From assembly GCA_910576845.1 (NCBI GenBank), contig CAJTJA010000027.1, forward strand, positions 1 to 29,342: 29,342 nt of DNA, read 5' to 3'. The first letter of the stretch is position 1. The number at the start of each line of letters is the position of its first letter. Below are positions 8,951 to 17,280 of this stretch, one piece after another. Source of the stretch: an uncultured Oscillibacter sp. Lineage in GTDB: Bacteria > Bacillota > Clostridia > Oscillospirales > Oscillospiraceae. Made by a program: the position numbers and the translations under genes. The notes below the pieces were generated by a model. That model ran no database searches. It saw nothing but the letters and a program-made list of their open reading frames with translations, and had not been told where the DNA came from.

Positions 8951-9295
8951 ATGTTCCAATACAGTGAAGAAGACGGCGTCTATCTGGCGGAGCTGGGAGG
9001 GATTGAATTTATCTGCGAGAAGCCTTCTGGGGAGCTGGAGGAAGCGGCTAAGGAGCTGGCGGATTGCTATGAGGACCAGCTGCCTGAAATTGCCGCGTAT
9101 ATCCTGCCTGAACTGACGGAGGCGTTTGAGGGCCTGACGGCGGAGAGGCTGCTCGCCGCCCTGGGAAGGCCGCAGATTGATCTGGACGCCGGTACGATTA
9201 CGTATTTGGATCAGGCGCTGGATAAAAGCCACATCTTTGTTCTGGAGTTTGACGGTGCTTTGGAGGAGTTCCTGGAGTTCAGCATGGACGGCTGA
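8951..9295 (+). CDS. Conserved-looking hypothetical protein, 114 residues, acidic
   Basis: A soluble acidic protein beginning MFQYSEEDGVYLAELGGIEF, with no signal peptide or membrane segment and two cysteines (near residues 26 and 42). It has an amphipathic pattern of alternating Glu/Leu helices and ends FVLEFDGALEEFLEFSMDG. I do not recognise a family. The reading is supported by AAGGGG eight bases before the ATG, codon use like its neighbours, and a 23-base gap after rdgB, so it is probably co-transcribed with the operon. The mixed alpha/beta look and small size would fit an adaptor or a small enzyme-associated protein, but nothing in the sequence shows which. Confidence 0.8.
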   Translation: MFQYSEEDGVYLAELGGIEFICEKPSGELEEAAKELADCYEDQLPEIAAYILPELTEAFEGLTAERLLAALGRPQIDLDAGTITYLDQALDKSHIFVLEFDGALEEFLEFSMDG

Positions 9296-9381
9296 CAGCC
9301 CGAGAATTTTATGAAGGCCGGCGCCAGAGGCGCGGCGGTACGGACGTCATATGCTGCACGGCCGCAGTGGAGGCGGGGCAT

Positions 9382-9519
9382 ATGACAAATGGCGGATGTA
9401 GTAAGAGCAAGCGGACCGCTGGTGTCTGCTGCTCCTGTGGTGACTATGAGCTGTGGACAGACCCGGAGCGTCCGGGAAAGCTGAGAGAATATGGGGGCCC
9501 GGCGGCGGAGACTCCCTGA
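9382..9519 (+). CDS. Possible 45-residue cysteine-rich small protein
   Basis: An ORF of 46 codons with the ribosome-like GGAGGCGGGG just before the ATG encodes a peptide with four cysteines, including the run VCCSCGDYELW, ending in a charged, proline-containing tail. CxxCG suggests half of a metal knuckle. It lies in the 263-base gap between the acidic hypothetical gene and yhbY, in the operon direction. Length is the main doubt: by chance an ORF of this size is not rare in GC-rich DNA, and no partner knuckle is present. A preceding 24-codon frame, starting at ATG 9311, ends in a TGA that overlaps this ATG. Confidence 0.35.
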   Translation: MTNGGCSKSKRTAGVCCSCGDYELWTDPERPGKLREYGGPAAETP

Positions 9520-9558
9520 ACCCAAAAGAAAGGCGGCGCGCATGCGCCGGAGAGACGT

Positions 9559-9885
9559 ATGGAGTTAACAAGCAAGCAAAGGGCCCAATTGCGGGGCCTG
9601 GCAAACGGTATTGATACCATACTGCAAATCGGCAAGGACGGCCTCGGAGACAATTTGGTCAAACAGGCGGAGGATGCACTGGAGGCCCGGGAGCTTATCA
9701 AAGGCCGGGTGCTGGACAATAATATAAATTACGATGCCCGTTCAGCGGCAGAAGAACTGGCCAAGGCTACTCGCAGCGAGGTGGTCCAGGTGATCGGGAC
9801 CAAATTTGTCCTCTACCGGGAGAGCCACTCCAAACCGAAGGAAAAGCGTATTCAACTGCTGAAGGACCGGAAGAAGAAACTGTGA
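9559..9885 (+). CDS. yhbY: YhbY/CRM-domain RNA-binding protein
   Basis: The 108-residue product is a single CRM (YhbY) domain that binds pre-50S ribosomal particles. It begins MELTSKQRAQLRGLANGI and keeps the family pattern of a conserved LIKG (here ELIKGRVL) and GTKFVLYR, followed by a strongly basic tail (PKEKRIQLLKDRKKKL). Family members take part in large-subunit assembly and, in plants, intron splicing. The usual GxxG loop is recognisable at IGKDGLGDNL. GGAGAG precedes the ATG by five bases. It sits directly upstream of nadD, the common Firmicute order yhbY-nadD-yqeK-rsfS. Confidence 0.95.
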   Translation: MELTSKQRAQLRGLANGIDTILQIGKDGLGDNLVKQAEDALEARELIKGRVLDNNINYDARSAAEELAKATRSEVVQVIGTKFVLYRESHSKPKEKRIQLLKDRKKKL

Positions 9886-9910
9886 TCCTGTTTACAAGGG
9901 GGCTTCGATT

Positions 9911-11107
9911 TTGAAGATCGGTATTTACGGCGGAGCCTTCAACCCGCCGCATCTGGGACATATTACCGCTGCCCGCACGGTATTCGGACTTTTAAAGCTG
10001 GACAAACTGCTGGTGATTCCAACGGGCCATCCCCCTCATAAGCTGCTGCCTCCCGGCAGTCCTGCGCCGGAACAGCGGTTGGAATTGGCTCGCTTGGCGG
10101 CGGAGCAGACCGGCCTGGGAGACCGGGTAGAGGTTTTGGACGCTGAGCTCCGCCGGGAGGGAAACAGTTATACCGCGGATACGCTGGCCCGCTTAAAAGA
10201 GCAGTATCCGGAGGATGAGCTGTGGCTGCTGATGGGAACGGACATGTTTTTGACTCTTCAGACCTGGCATGAGCCGGAACGTATTATTTCCCTGGCTGGT
10301 ATAGCCGCCTTTGGACGAACCGAGGCGGATATGGAGGAGCTGTTTTCCGTTCAGCGAAGCTATCTTTACCGTACCTATCCGCAGGCGCGAATTTTTACCC
10401 TGACCATTCCTGGGGTGGTGGAGGTTTCTTCCACAGAGCTGAGGGAGCGGCTGGCAAAGGGGGAGGGAGGCCGTCTGCTGGCTCCGGCAGTGCATGGCTT
10501 CATTCTTCGGGAGGGCCTGTACGGTACAAAGGCGGACATGAAGGCCCTACCCTTGTCTCAGCTCCGGCCTGTGGCCCTGAGTTATCTCAGTTACCGGCGC
10601 ATTCCCCATGTGCTGGGCACCGAGCAAGAGGCTATTCACCTGGCGGAGCGCTGGGGAGGGGACGTGGAAAAGGCCCGGCGTGCCGCCCTCCTCCATGACT
10701 GCACCAAGAAACTCAACATGGAAGAGCAGATGCTCCTGTGCGAACAGTATGGGGTTGTTTTGGATGAATTGGAGAAACGGGCGCCCAAGCTTCTTCACGC
10801 CAAGACGGGAGCCGCCATTGCGGAAACTGTATTCGGGGCGGATGAAGAGCTGGCCAGCGCCATCCGCTGGCATACCACCGGCAGAGCCGGCATGACGCTG
10901 CTGGAAAAGATTATTTATCTGGCGGATTACATGGAACCCACACGGGATTTCCCAGGTGTGGGTGAGCTGCGGCGGGTCTGTTATGAGGACCTGGACGCGG
11001 GGCTGCTGCTGGGACTGGAGATGACCATTCAGGAGATGAAGGAGCGGGGCGCTCCCATCCATACCAAGACCCTGGAGGCCAGGGACGCGCTGAAAGGACA
11101 GAGATAA
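9911..11107 (+). CDS. nadD: NadD-YqeK fusion: nicotinate mononucleotide adenylyltransferase plus HD-domain Ap4A hydrolase
   Basis: The 398-residue protein joins two enzymes that are usually separate neighbours. Residues 1 to about 200 are NadD: the nucleotidyltransferase motif GGAFNPPHLGH is at 7-17, IPTGHPPHK follows, and the second motif VSSTELRERL is near 173. NadD adenylates nicotinate mononucleotide in NAD synthesis. Residues about 205-398 are YqeK, an HD-domain hydrolase that cleaves diadenosine tetraphosphate symmetrically. Its metal ligands are visible in ALLHDCTKK (about 260), IRWHTTGR (about 321) and IIYLADYMEP. The linker YGTKADMKAL contains no stop or internal ribosome site. The start is TTG with AAGGGGG upstream, giving MKIGIYGGAFNPP, the standard NadD N-terminus. 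Both active sites look intact. It is followed by LCP after four bases. Confidence 0.95.
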   Translation: MKIGIYGGAFNPPHLGHITAARTVFGLLKLDKLLVIPTGHPPHKLLPPGSPAPEQRLELARLAAEQTGLGDRVEVLDAELRREGNSYTADTLARLKEQYPEDELWLLMGTDMFLTLQTWHEPERIISLAGIAAFGRTEADMEELFSVQRSYLYRTYPQARIFTLTIPGVVEVSSTELRERLAKGEGGRLLAPAVHGFILREGLYGTKADMKALPLSQLRPVALSYLSYRRIPHVLGTEQEAIHLAERWGGDVEKARRAALLHDCTKKLNMEEQMLLCEQYGVVLDELEKRAPKLLHAKTGAAIAETVFGADEELASAIRWHTTGRAGMTLLEKIIYLADYMEPTRDFPGVGELRRVCYEDLDAGLLLGLEMTIQEMKERGAPIHTKTLEARDALKGQR

Positions 11108-11111
11108 GAGC

Positions 11112-12671
11112 ATGAGCAATATTGGAAAGCGGCTGGCGGGGAACCAAACGCCAAAGCCTCAAAAACCGCAGGGGCCGAGACGGGGAAAGCTGACATGCCA
11201 GCAGATTGTTTTGATTGTAATTGTCGCCTTGCTGGCGGCGGCCCTTTTGATTACCCTGGCCTGGCGGAGCTTGTTTGTCCGGCCAACGCTGCCGAACCGG
11301 GACAGTGCTCAGAATGCCACCGACTTGGACGGAGACGGTCTGCCGGACAGCGGGGGCATTGATTGGGGAGACGGCACCCGTCCCAGGGCGGACGGTGAGC
11401 GGAAAAGCGAGGACTATTACACCGTTCTGATTCTTGGGCGGGATACCGGCGGCGGCGGAAACACAGATACAATACTGTTGGCCAGCTACGATGTAACCAA
11501 CCAAAAAGCTTCCATTATGTCCATCCCTCGGGATACTATGGTGAACATTCCCTATGACATCAAGCGCATCAATGCCGTATATAATTATTACGGACAAGGG
11601 GAAAAGGGCATCCAGCATCTGTACAAGGAAATTTCCCAGCTGGTGGGCTTTGAGCCGGACTATCAGGTTGTAATTGAATGGGAAGCCGTGGGCAAGATAG
11701 TGGACGCTATGGGCGGCGTGTGGTTCGATGTGCCGCGGGATATGAATTACCGGGATCCCTGGCAGGACCTGACGATTAAACAGGCAAAGGGCTACCGGCT
11801 TTTAAGCGGAGATGACGCCATGCAGGTTCTCCGCTACCGTTACGACACAGGAAAGAAGTCCGGCTACGCCGACGGTGACATCGGGCGGATTGCTACCCAG
11901 CAGGCGCTGCTGAAGGCCATGGTGCAGCAGCTCCTTCAGGTGAAAAATATTGCTAAAATCAACGAGTTTGCCAAGGTATTTCAGGAGTGTGTGGAGACAG
12001 ACCTGAGCCTTCAGAATTGCCTGTGGTTTGCCCAGGCGGCGTATCTTGGCGGCCTGAAGGTGGAGGATGTGAATTTTGTCACTGCTCCGGGCAATTATGC
12101 GGCGCACTGCTGGAGCAGGACTTATCAGAATATGCAGTCCTATGTAACGCTTTATCCAAACCAGCTTTTAAAGCTGGTGAATGAGGAGCTCAGTCCTTTT
12201 AAAGAAGTATTCACTCTTTCGGACCTGGATATCATGACCGTTAATGCCGATGGCAGCGTCAGTTCCTCCAGCGGCTATGTGGAGGATCAAAAGGCAGCCA
12301 TTCCCCCGGTACGCCCGGAACCTGAGCCGGAAGAGAACGAAGACGAGCCCGCTGTGGATGAAAACGGGAATCCCATTGACCCGGATACGGGATTGCCAAT
12401 TGTTGTGGACCCGGAAAACGGGGGAAGTGCCGGAACCACAACTCCCGGCAACTCTGACCCGGGGACCGGCACATCCCCTGCTCCGGACCCGGGGCCGGAG
12501 ATCGATACTCCGGATATCTACGTTCCAGACCCTGGCCCGGAGACGCCGTCTTCCCCAGACCCTGTAGAGTCAGACCCTGTAGAGCCCGACCCTGTACCTG
12601 AGCTTCCGGAAGTGCCGCAGGACCCGTCGGACCCTGGCTTTACCTTCATTGAACCGCCCCCCAATGTATAA
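11112..12671 (+). CDS. LytR-CpsA-Psr (LCP) family cell-wall polymer ligase
   Basis: LCP proteins transfer wall teichoic acid or capsular polymers from a lipid carrier to peptidoglycan at the outer face of the membrane. The 519-residue product has a basic cytoplasmic start, one membrane span (about residues 30-51, rich in I, V, L, A), and an extracellular LCP domain. Signature stretches are ILGRDTGGGGNTDTILLAS, IMSIPRDTMVNI, RINAVYNYYG and YADGDIGRIATQQALLKAM, which include the Arg and Asp residues that hold the lipid phosphate. From about residue 379 to the end lies a 140-residue low-complexity tail of Pro, Asp, Glu, Gly and Ser with repeats such as DPVES-DPVEP-DPVPE. Such a tail may reach through the wall. 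The position between nadD-yqeK and rsfS matches many Clostridia. Confidence 0.93.
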   Translation: MSNIGKRLAGNQTPKPQKPQGPRRGKLTCQQIVLIVIVALLAAALLITLAWRSLFVRPTLPNRDSAQNATDLDGDGLPDSGGIDWGDGTRPRADGERKSEDYYTVLILGRDTGGGGNTDTILLASYDVTNQKASIMSIPRDTMVNIPYDIKRINAVYNYYGQGEKGIQHLYKEISQLVGFEPDYQVVIEWEAVGKIVDAMGGVWFDVPRDMNYRDPWQDLTIKQAKGYRLLSGDDAMQVLRYRYDTGKKSGYADGDIGRIATQQALLKAMVQQLLQVKNIAKINEFAKVFQECVETDLSLQNCLWFAQAAYLGGLKVEDVNFVTAPGNYAAHCWSRTYQNMQSYVTLYPNQLLKLVNEELSPFKEVFTLSDLDIMTVNADGSVSSSSGYVEDQKAAIPPVRPEPEPEENEDEPAVDENGNPIDPDTGLPIVVDPENGGSAGTTTPGNSDPGTGTSPAPDPGPEIDTPDIYVPDPGPETPSSPDPVESDPVEPDPVPELPEVPQDPSDPGFTFIEPPPNV

Positions 12672-12711
12672 GAGCAGTCCGGACACATAATTTGGAAAGA
12701 GAGGAATGTCT

Positions 12712-13074
12712 ATGACACCGAAAGAGCTGGCCATTATCGCTGCTAAGGCCCTGGATGAAAAGAAGGGCAGAGAGATCAGCGCCATTGAGATCACGGACCT
12801 CACTACCTTAGCGGATTATTTTGTCATTGCTACCGGAGGGTCCAACACCCAGATCAATGCTCTGTGCGACGCGGTGGAAAAGTCCCTGAAGGAACAGGCC
12901 GGAGAGGCGCCTCTTCACCGGGAAGGCCACCGGGACGGCACCTGGGTGCTGCTGGATTACGGCTGTCTTGCGGTTCACGTCTTTTCCCAGGAGGCCAGGG
13001 AGTTCTATGATTTAGAGCGCCTGTGGTCCGACGGGAAGCCGCTGGATCTCAGCGGCGTGCTGACAAAAGATTGA
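12712..13074 (+). CDS. rsfS: Ribosome silencing factor RsfS
   Basis: RsfS binds ribosomal protein L14 (uL14) on the 50S subunit and blocks joining with 30S, saving energy when nutrients run short. The 120-residue protein shows the family core DLTTLADYFVIATGGSNTQI, then HREGHRDGTWVLLDYG and AVHVFSQEAREFYDLERLW. I prefer ATG 12712, eight bases after AAAGAGAGG, over the in-frame ATG six bases earlier, which touches that site. It is the last gene of the cluster, with a terminator 66 bases downstream. Confidence 0.95.
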   Translation: MTPKELAIIAAKALDEKKGREISAIEITDLTTLADYFVIATGGSNTQINALCDAVEKSLKEQAGEAPLHREGHRDGTWVLLDYGCLAVHVFSQEAREFYDLERLWSDGKPLDLSGVLTKD

Positions 13075-13140
13075 TCTGCGCCTGCACACCGCTGCCTCAG
13101 CCTGGATAATTGCGGGGCGGCAGCCGCCGCAATGCAGAGA

Positions 13141-13176
13141 GCGTGGGAGAGGAGCCTATCCTCTCTCACGCTTTTT
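13141..13176 (+). terminator. Intrinsic terminator of the smc-rsfS cluster
   Basis: GCGTGGGAGAGGA (13141-13153) pairs with TCCTCTCTCACGC (13159-13171): 13 pairs with one G-T wobble and a five-base loop, followed directly by five T. It is 66 bases after the rsfS stop. Confidence 0.93.
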
Positions 13177-13478
13177 GTGTACTTATGGCCAGCACAATTG
13201 AAAAGAATCCAAAGGATTCCTTTCAGCGCGGTTCAGTAGAACATCGCCGTAAACCGCATGGGCGGTTTTCCGTGCTTGACTTTATAGGAAACGCATGGGT
13301 GCTCTGTGGTCTGGCGGACATTTGGTTCGCCGGTTGAAAAGAAGTATCTGCTTCTTTTCAGCCGCATTGACTGTAAAACCACAACCGGTGCCTTTGAAAA
13401 GATTATGCCGCGCTTGAATAAGTATCTCATCGTAAAGATAGATGGAGGAAGAAAAGGAATTCAAGGTGAAAACAAAGG
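13177..13478. other. Hairpin-rich non-coding stretch of about 300 bases
   Basis: No credible gene is seen: the longest plus frame crosses the terminator and has no good ribosome site. The stretch carries three compact inverted repeats: GAATCC-AAA-GGATTC (13205-13219), AAACCGC-ATGG-GCGGTTT (13251-13268), and a 14-pair stem with six-base loop from CGGTTGAAAAGAAG (13331-13344) to CTTCTTTTCAGCCG (13351-13364). It lies between convergent transcription units. It may be a dispersed repeat, a remnant of a lost gene or a structured RNA; the sequence alone does not decide. Confidence 0.5.
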
Positions 13479-13512
13479 TTCCCTGCCGCTGTTTCGACAA
13501 AGCGGCAGGGAA
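13479..13512 (-). terminator. Intrinsic terminator of the hybrid histidine kinase gene
   Basis: A perfect 12-base stem, TTCCCTGCCGCT (13479-13490) and AGCGGCAGGGAA (13501-13512), with a ten-base loop. Read on the minus strand it is followed by CCTTTGTTTT and lies about 90 bases after the kinase stop at 13604. The plus side has no T run, so it acts on minus-strand transcripts. Confidence 0.75.
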
Positions 13513-13603
13513 TCTCGTACAAGGGAGAAATTCAATGAGCTGATTTTGCCGGCAGTGGGGCGTAAGGGGAAGAACCTGCCTGTACCACCGGCAAAGACGG
13601 TGA

Positions 13604-16600
13604 TTATGATTGCTGCCTCAAGACATTTTCCAGAGTCTCCAGCAGCTTTCCAATATTAATGGGTTTGGAAATGTGGCCGTTCATACCGCACTTGAGGGCT
13701 TCCTGCTTATCCTCCTCAAAAGCATTGGCAGTCATAGCCAGAATGGGGATGGAGGAGAGCACCGGGTCCTCCAGGGTTCGAACGGCTCTTGTAGCCTCAT
13801 AGCCGTTCATGACAGGCATTTGAACATCCATCAATACAAGCTGATAGTATCCCGGCTGGGATTGGCGCAGCATCTCAACAGCAATTTGCCCATTTTCTGC
13901 AATTTCCACGGTAAAGCCCGCTTCTTCCAGAATGGCCTGGGCAATTTCCTGGTTCAGCTCGTTGTCTTCCGCCAGCAGAATACGGCCCAGGGCCACTGTG
14001 GCGGCGGTCTTACCGTTTTCTTCTGTGGATTTCTCCTCTGCGCTGACGATAGAGAGAAGGCATCCCCTCAGCTCGGAGAGGAACAGGGGTTTGCCGCAGA
14101 AAGCGGTGACTCCGGCTTCCTTGGCCTCGTCCTCAATATCGGCCCAGTCATAGGCGGTAAGAACAATGATGGGCACATCCTCCCCACATTCCTTACGAAT
14201 GCGGCGGGTGACTTCAATGCCGTTCATGTCCGGCAGCAGCCAGTCGATGATATAAACACAATAATGGTCTCTCCGCATAACGGATTGACGGGTGCGAAGC
14301 ACCGCCTCTTTGCCGGAAAGCGTCCATTCCGCCCGCATGCCAATCTGCTGGAGCATGCAGGAGACGCTGTCGCAGGTGTTGAAGTCGTCGTCCACCACCA
14401 AGGCGCGGCAGCCGGACAGCTCCGGAATGGTGGTAGGCTCTTTCTCATCGGAACAGAGGCGGAAGGTAAGGTCCACAGTAAACTCCGTCCCCGCGCCCTG
14501 ACGGCTCTTAACATGAATGGAGCCGTTCATCATATCCACAATGTTTCGGGTAATGGCCATGCCCAGGCCGGTGCCCTGTATGCCGCTGGTAGTAGAATTA
14601 CGCTCCCGTTCGAAAGGCTCAAAAATGTGGGCGACAAATTCCTCACTCATACCAATGCCGGTATCCCGGACGCTGAACTCATAGGAGGCGTGACCCGCCG
14701 GGGCAGAGGGTTTTTCCGTTACCCGGATGCTGACGATGCCCCCGGCCGGGGTATATTTGATGGAGTTGCCCAACAGGTTCAGGAGGATTTGGTTCAGCCG
14801 CAGCCGGTCACAGAGGATATCCTCGTGGATCACGTCCACAGCGTCCATGTACAGCTCCAGCTGCTTGGCGTGGACATCCGCCTGGACAATGCTCCGCAGG
14901 CCGTGGAGAATATCCGGCAGGGAGCAGGGCTTTTCATCCAGATACATCTTGCCGCTTTCAATGCGGCTCATATCCAGCACATCGTTGATAAGACTGAGCA
15001 GGTGGTTGCTGGACGTCATGATTTTCTTCAAATATTCTTCCACCTGTTCCCGGTTGTCCAGGTGGGTGGTAGCCAAAGCGGTGAAGCCAATAATAGCGTT
15101 CATAGGGGTGCGGATATCGTGGGACATGTTGGAGAGAAAAACGCTCTTGGCCTTGCTGGCCCGGTTAGCCTGGGCCAGGGCGTCCTCCAGGAGGTTTTTC
15201 TTCTCTATCTCAGACCGGGTTTCCTCGTCTACACAACGGAAGCCGATGACCACGCCCGTGCTGGAGTCCTGGTCTCCGATGGGAACGGCTTTCATTTGAA
15301 AATAGCGAATCTCTTCTACGCAGACGGTACGGTAGTTGAGGTAGTAGATGCCTCTGGCCTGGAGCTCCCGGAGAAGGGTGTCCCCCTCAAAGACCCGGCG
15401 GACCATATCCCGGTCATCCACGTAGACGCAGGTCTGTATGTAGTTTTCCATGTGGACATCCAGGGACAGATCGCCGGTGAAAAGCTGCTCCAAAAGACCG
15501 GCAGGACAGGCATAAGTCCGCAGCGCGTTTCCCCGGCGGGTTTCTAAATCAAAGTAGCAGACCAGGTTGTAGTCTGTACTTAAGGCCTGGACCAGCTCTT
15601 GATGACGGCGCTCCTTTCGAAGCTGTTCCTCCCGTTCCTTCTGCTTCTGGGCTGTGCAGTCCAGAAGGAAGCGCTGGTAGAACAGCTCGCCTTCTTTTTC
15701 CATCAGCTTTACGTTGCCCATTACGTGGAGAATTTCTCCATTGGTGTGGTAGACCCGGTACTCCACGCTCACACTGTCCCCCGGGTTTTTCAGAGATTTG
15801 ATACAGGAGCGCAGTTTCTCTTGGTCTTCCTCCATGACGGAAGTAGCGATGGTGTCAAAACCATCTTTGAACAACTCTTCCTGGGAGTGATAGCCAAGAA
15901 TTTCCAAAGCGGCCCGATTAACGCTGAGAATGCGGGTCCCGTCCAGACTGTGGCACAGTACGCCGCAGTCCATAGAGGTAAACAGGGCCTCCAGCGCCCG
16001 GTTCTCCCGCCGCAGCTCCTCCTCATAAGCCCGTTCCTTCGTCACATCAATGCCCACACCTACGGTGCCCATGACGCTGCCATCCACGTCGTAGAGGGGA
16101 GATTTGTAGGTGGTCATCAGACGGGTCCCCTCGCCGGTTTGAACGGTTTCTTCCGCTATGCCGGTTTTCCTTGTCTCCATAACGATCCGCTCAGACTCAA
16201 TGCAGGAGGGATCGTCCTGCTCCACATCCCAGATGTAGGCATGGCGTTGCCCTTGAACCTGCTCCTTAGTCTTGTTCACGGTTTCACAGAAACTATCGTT
16301 TACCTTCTCATGGACGCCATCTTTGGTTTTGTACCAAACCAGGTTTGGAACGCTGTTGATGGCGGCCTCCAGATACTGCCGGGATTCCCACAGGTCTTTT
16401 TCCTGCTGAAAGGCCTGCTGCCATTTTTGGAAACGGAAAACCAGCTCCTCCCTGCCCATAGGGAGTGGCCACAGATCCGTCAAGGCAGGGAACAGGCCGG
16501 TTATGTCCGCGATTTGCTCCCGGCCGGCAAGGACGATGAGCTCCGCTCCGCTCTCCGCCAGGGCTTGAACGGTCCCGGCGGCGTCCAGCCCCGTGAGATC

Positions 16601-16759
16601 GGCAAAGATCACCTCTGCCTGCGCGGCGAGGGCCGGGTCTGGTTCGCCGCTCTCCATAAAGGTATGAGTAAAGCGATCAAGAGGAGCGGTCTCCCTGAGC
16701 GGGGCAAACAGCTCCTGCCGACAGCCAATGAAATAAATCCGCAGATGGCAATGATACAT
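13604..16759 (-). CDS. Soluble PAS-containing hybrid sensor histidine kinase with two receiver domains
   Basis: A 1,051-residue hybrid kinase. Residues 1-115 form an alpha/beta region that resembles a degenerate receiver (IFADLTGLDA, ELIVLAG). Three PAS-like sensor domains follow at about 125-243, 255-372 and 395-515. The dimerisation domain has FLSNMSHDIRTPMNAIIGF with phospho-acceptor His547. The ATPase domain has NLLGNSIKYT (661-670), DTGIGM (699-704) and GTGLGM (729-734). Receiver 1 (785-905) has the acid cluster D790-D792, Asp839 and Lys890. Receiver 2 (925-1048) has ED at 931-932, Asp978 in LMDVQMP and Lys1032. All catalytic residues are present. No membrane segment is visible, so the signal is probably cytoplasmic (redox, cofactor or ligand bound by PAS). 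The ATG follows GGAGGAGG; the gene is monocistronic, with its own promoter and terminator. No dedicated output regulator lies adjacent. Confidence 0.93.
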   Translation of the reverse strand: MYHCHLRIYFIGCRQELFAPLRETAPLDRFTHTFMESGEPDPALAAQAEVIFADLTGLDAAGTVQALAESGAELIVLAGREQIADITGLFPALTDLWPLPMGREELVFRFQKWQQAFQQEKDLWESRQYLEAAINSVPNLVWYKTKDGVHEKVNDSFCETVNKTKEQVQGQRHAYIWDVEQDDPSCIESERIVMETRKTGIAEETVQTGEGTRLMTTYKSPLYDVDGSVMGTVGVGIDVTKERAYEEELRRENRALEALFTSMDCGVLCHSLDGTRILSVNRAALEILGYHSQEELFKDGFDTIATSVMEEDQEKLRSCIKSLKNPGDSVSVEYRVYHTNGEILHVMGNVKLMEKEGELFYQRFLLDCTAQKQKEREEQLRKERRHQELVQALSTDYNLVCYFDLETRRGNALRTYACPAGLLEQLFTGDLSLDVHMENYIQTCVYVDDRDMVRRVFEGDTLLRELQARGIYYLNYRTVCVEEIRYFQMKAVPIGDQDSSTGVVIGFRCVDEETRSEIEKKNLLEDALAQANRASKAKSVFLSNMSHDIRTPMNAIIGFTALATTHLDNREQVEEYLKKIMTSSNHLLSLINDVLDMSRIESGKMYLDEKPCSLPDILHGLRSIVQADVHAKQLELYMDAVDVIHEDILCDRLRLNQILLNLLGNSIKYTPAGGIVSIRVTEKPSAPAGHASYEFSVRDTGIGMSEEFVAHIFEPFERERNSTTSGIQGTGLGMAITRNIVDMMNGSIHVKSRQGAGTEFTVDLTFRLCSDEKEPTTIPELSGCRALVVDDDFNTCDSVSCMLQQIGMRAEWTLSGKEAVLRTRQSVMRRDHYCVYIIDWLLPDMNGIEVTRRIRKECGEDVPIIVLTAYDWADIEDEAKEAGVTAFCGKPLFLSELRGCLLSIVSAEEKSTEENGKTAATVALGRILLAEDNELNQEIAQAILEEAGFTVEIAENGQIAVEMLRQSQPGYYQLVLMDVQMPVMNGYEATRAVRTLEDPVLSSIPILAMTANAFEEDKQEALKCGMNGHISKPINIGKLLETLENVLRQQS

Positions 16760-16839
16760 ATGTCTCCTCCTCCATAGGGTTTGCGCGCTGTGGCAAGGCC
16801 TGAGGGGAAGAACACCCTGCCATTTTACTTTACTTTTAT

Positions 16840-16868
16840 ATTTTAATGGCTGGGGGACCCGGTGTCAA
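16840..16868 (-). promoter_or_regulatory. Promoter of the hybrid histidine kinase gene
   Basis: On the minus strand TTGACA (16868-16863), a 17-base spacer and TAAAAT (16845-16840). The predicted leader is about 75 bases before the ATG at 16759. Confidence 0.8.
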
Positions 16869-16911
16869 CCATGTGATTAAATTTCGGGACCACAAAACGC
16901 ATTAAAAATAA

Positions 16912-16946
16912 ATAAGGGGCGCCTGCTATATACAGCGCACCCTTAT
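16912..16946 (-). terminator. Terminator after the 81-residue hypothetical gene
   Basis: On the minus strand ATAAGGGTGCGCTG pairs imperfectly with the downstream arm ending in CCCCTTAT, then TTATTTTT follows. It lies 47 bases after the stop at 16993. The other side is AT-rich only weakly, so the main direction is minus. Confidence 0.65.
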
Positions 16947-16992
16947 GTGTGGCAAGCCTGCCTTTGTAAAAGGCGTCCATGAAACGTATTGT

Positions 16993-17238
16993 TTACACGC
17001 TGAAGTTCAACTGACGGTAATAGCCGTCATAGACATGGGAGATGGGCTTGTCCGCCACGGCAGGCCGTTCCGGTCCGTAGAGCAGACAGCCAATCTTATA
17101 GCCCACGCCGTTGATACAGACGGATTCCCCGGCGTTGTGCCCCCCGAACTTTGTCAGCCATGCCAGAGCCTCGCCCACGGTGCAGCCCCGCCGCAGCTGG
17201 CCCTGCTCATCCCAAAGCGGATCATATCCCAGTTCCAT
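16993..17238 (-). CDS. Hypothetical protein, 81 residues
   Basis: The product begins MELGYDPLWDEQGQLRRGCT and ends HVYDGYYRQLNFSV, with no membrane segment. Cysteines near residues 19, 48 and 57 and several aromatic residues are notable; no family is recognised. I start at ATG 17238, about ten bases after GGAGG, because the longer in-frame start at 17271 lacks a site. It appears to be a single-gene unit: a promoter lies at 17281-17309 and a terminator directly downstream. That separate control argues for a real gene. Confidence 0.65.
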   Translation of the reverse strand: MELGYDPLWDEQGQLRRGCTVGEALAWLTKFGGHNAGESVCINGVGYKIGCLLYGPERPAVADKPISHVYDGYYRQLNFSV

Positions 17239-17280
17239 GCCACTACATCCTCCAATCGTCTTTGAAAGCAACCGCTAAAT

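Noticed and set aside
13610..15547. A 645-codon open frame on the plus strand
   Set aside because: It is antisense to the hybrid kinase, whose domains and motifs are unmistakable; long shadows are expected in GC-rich genes.
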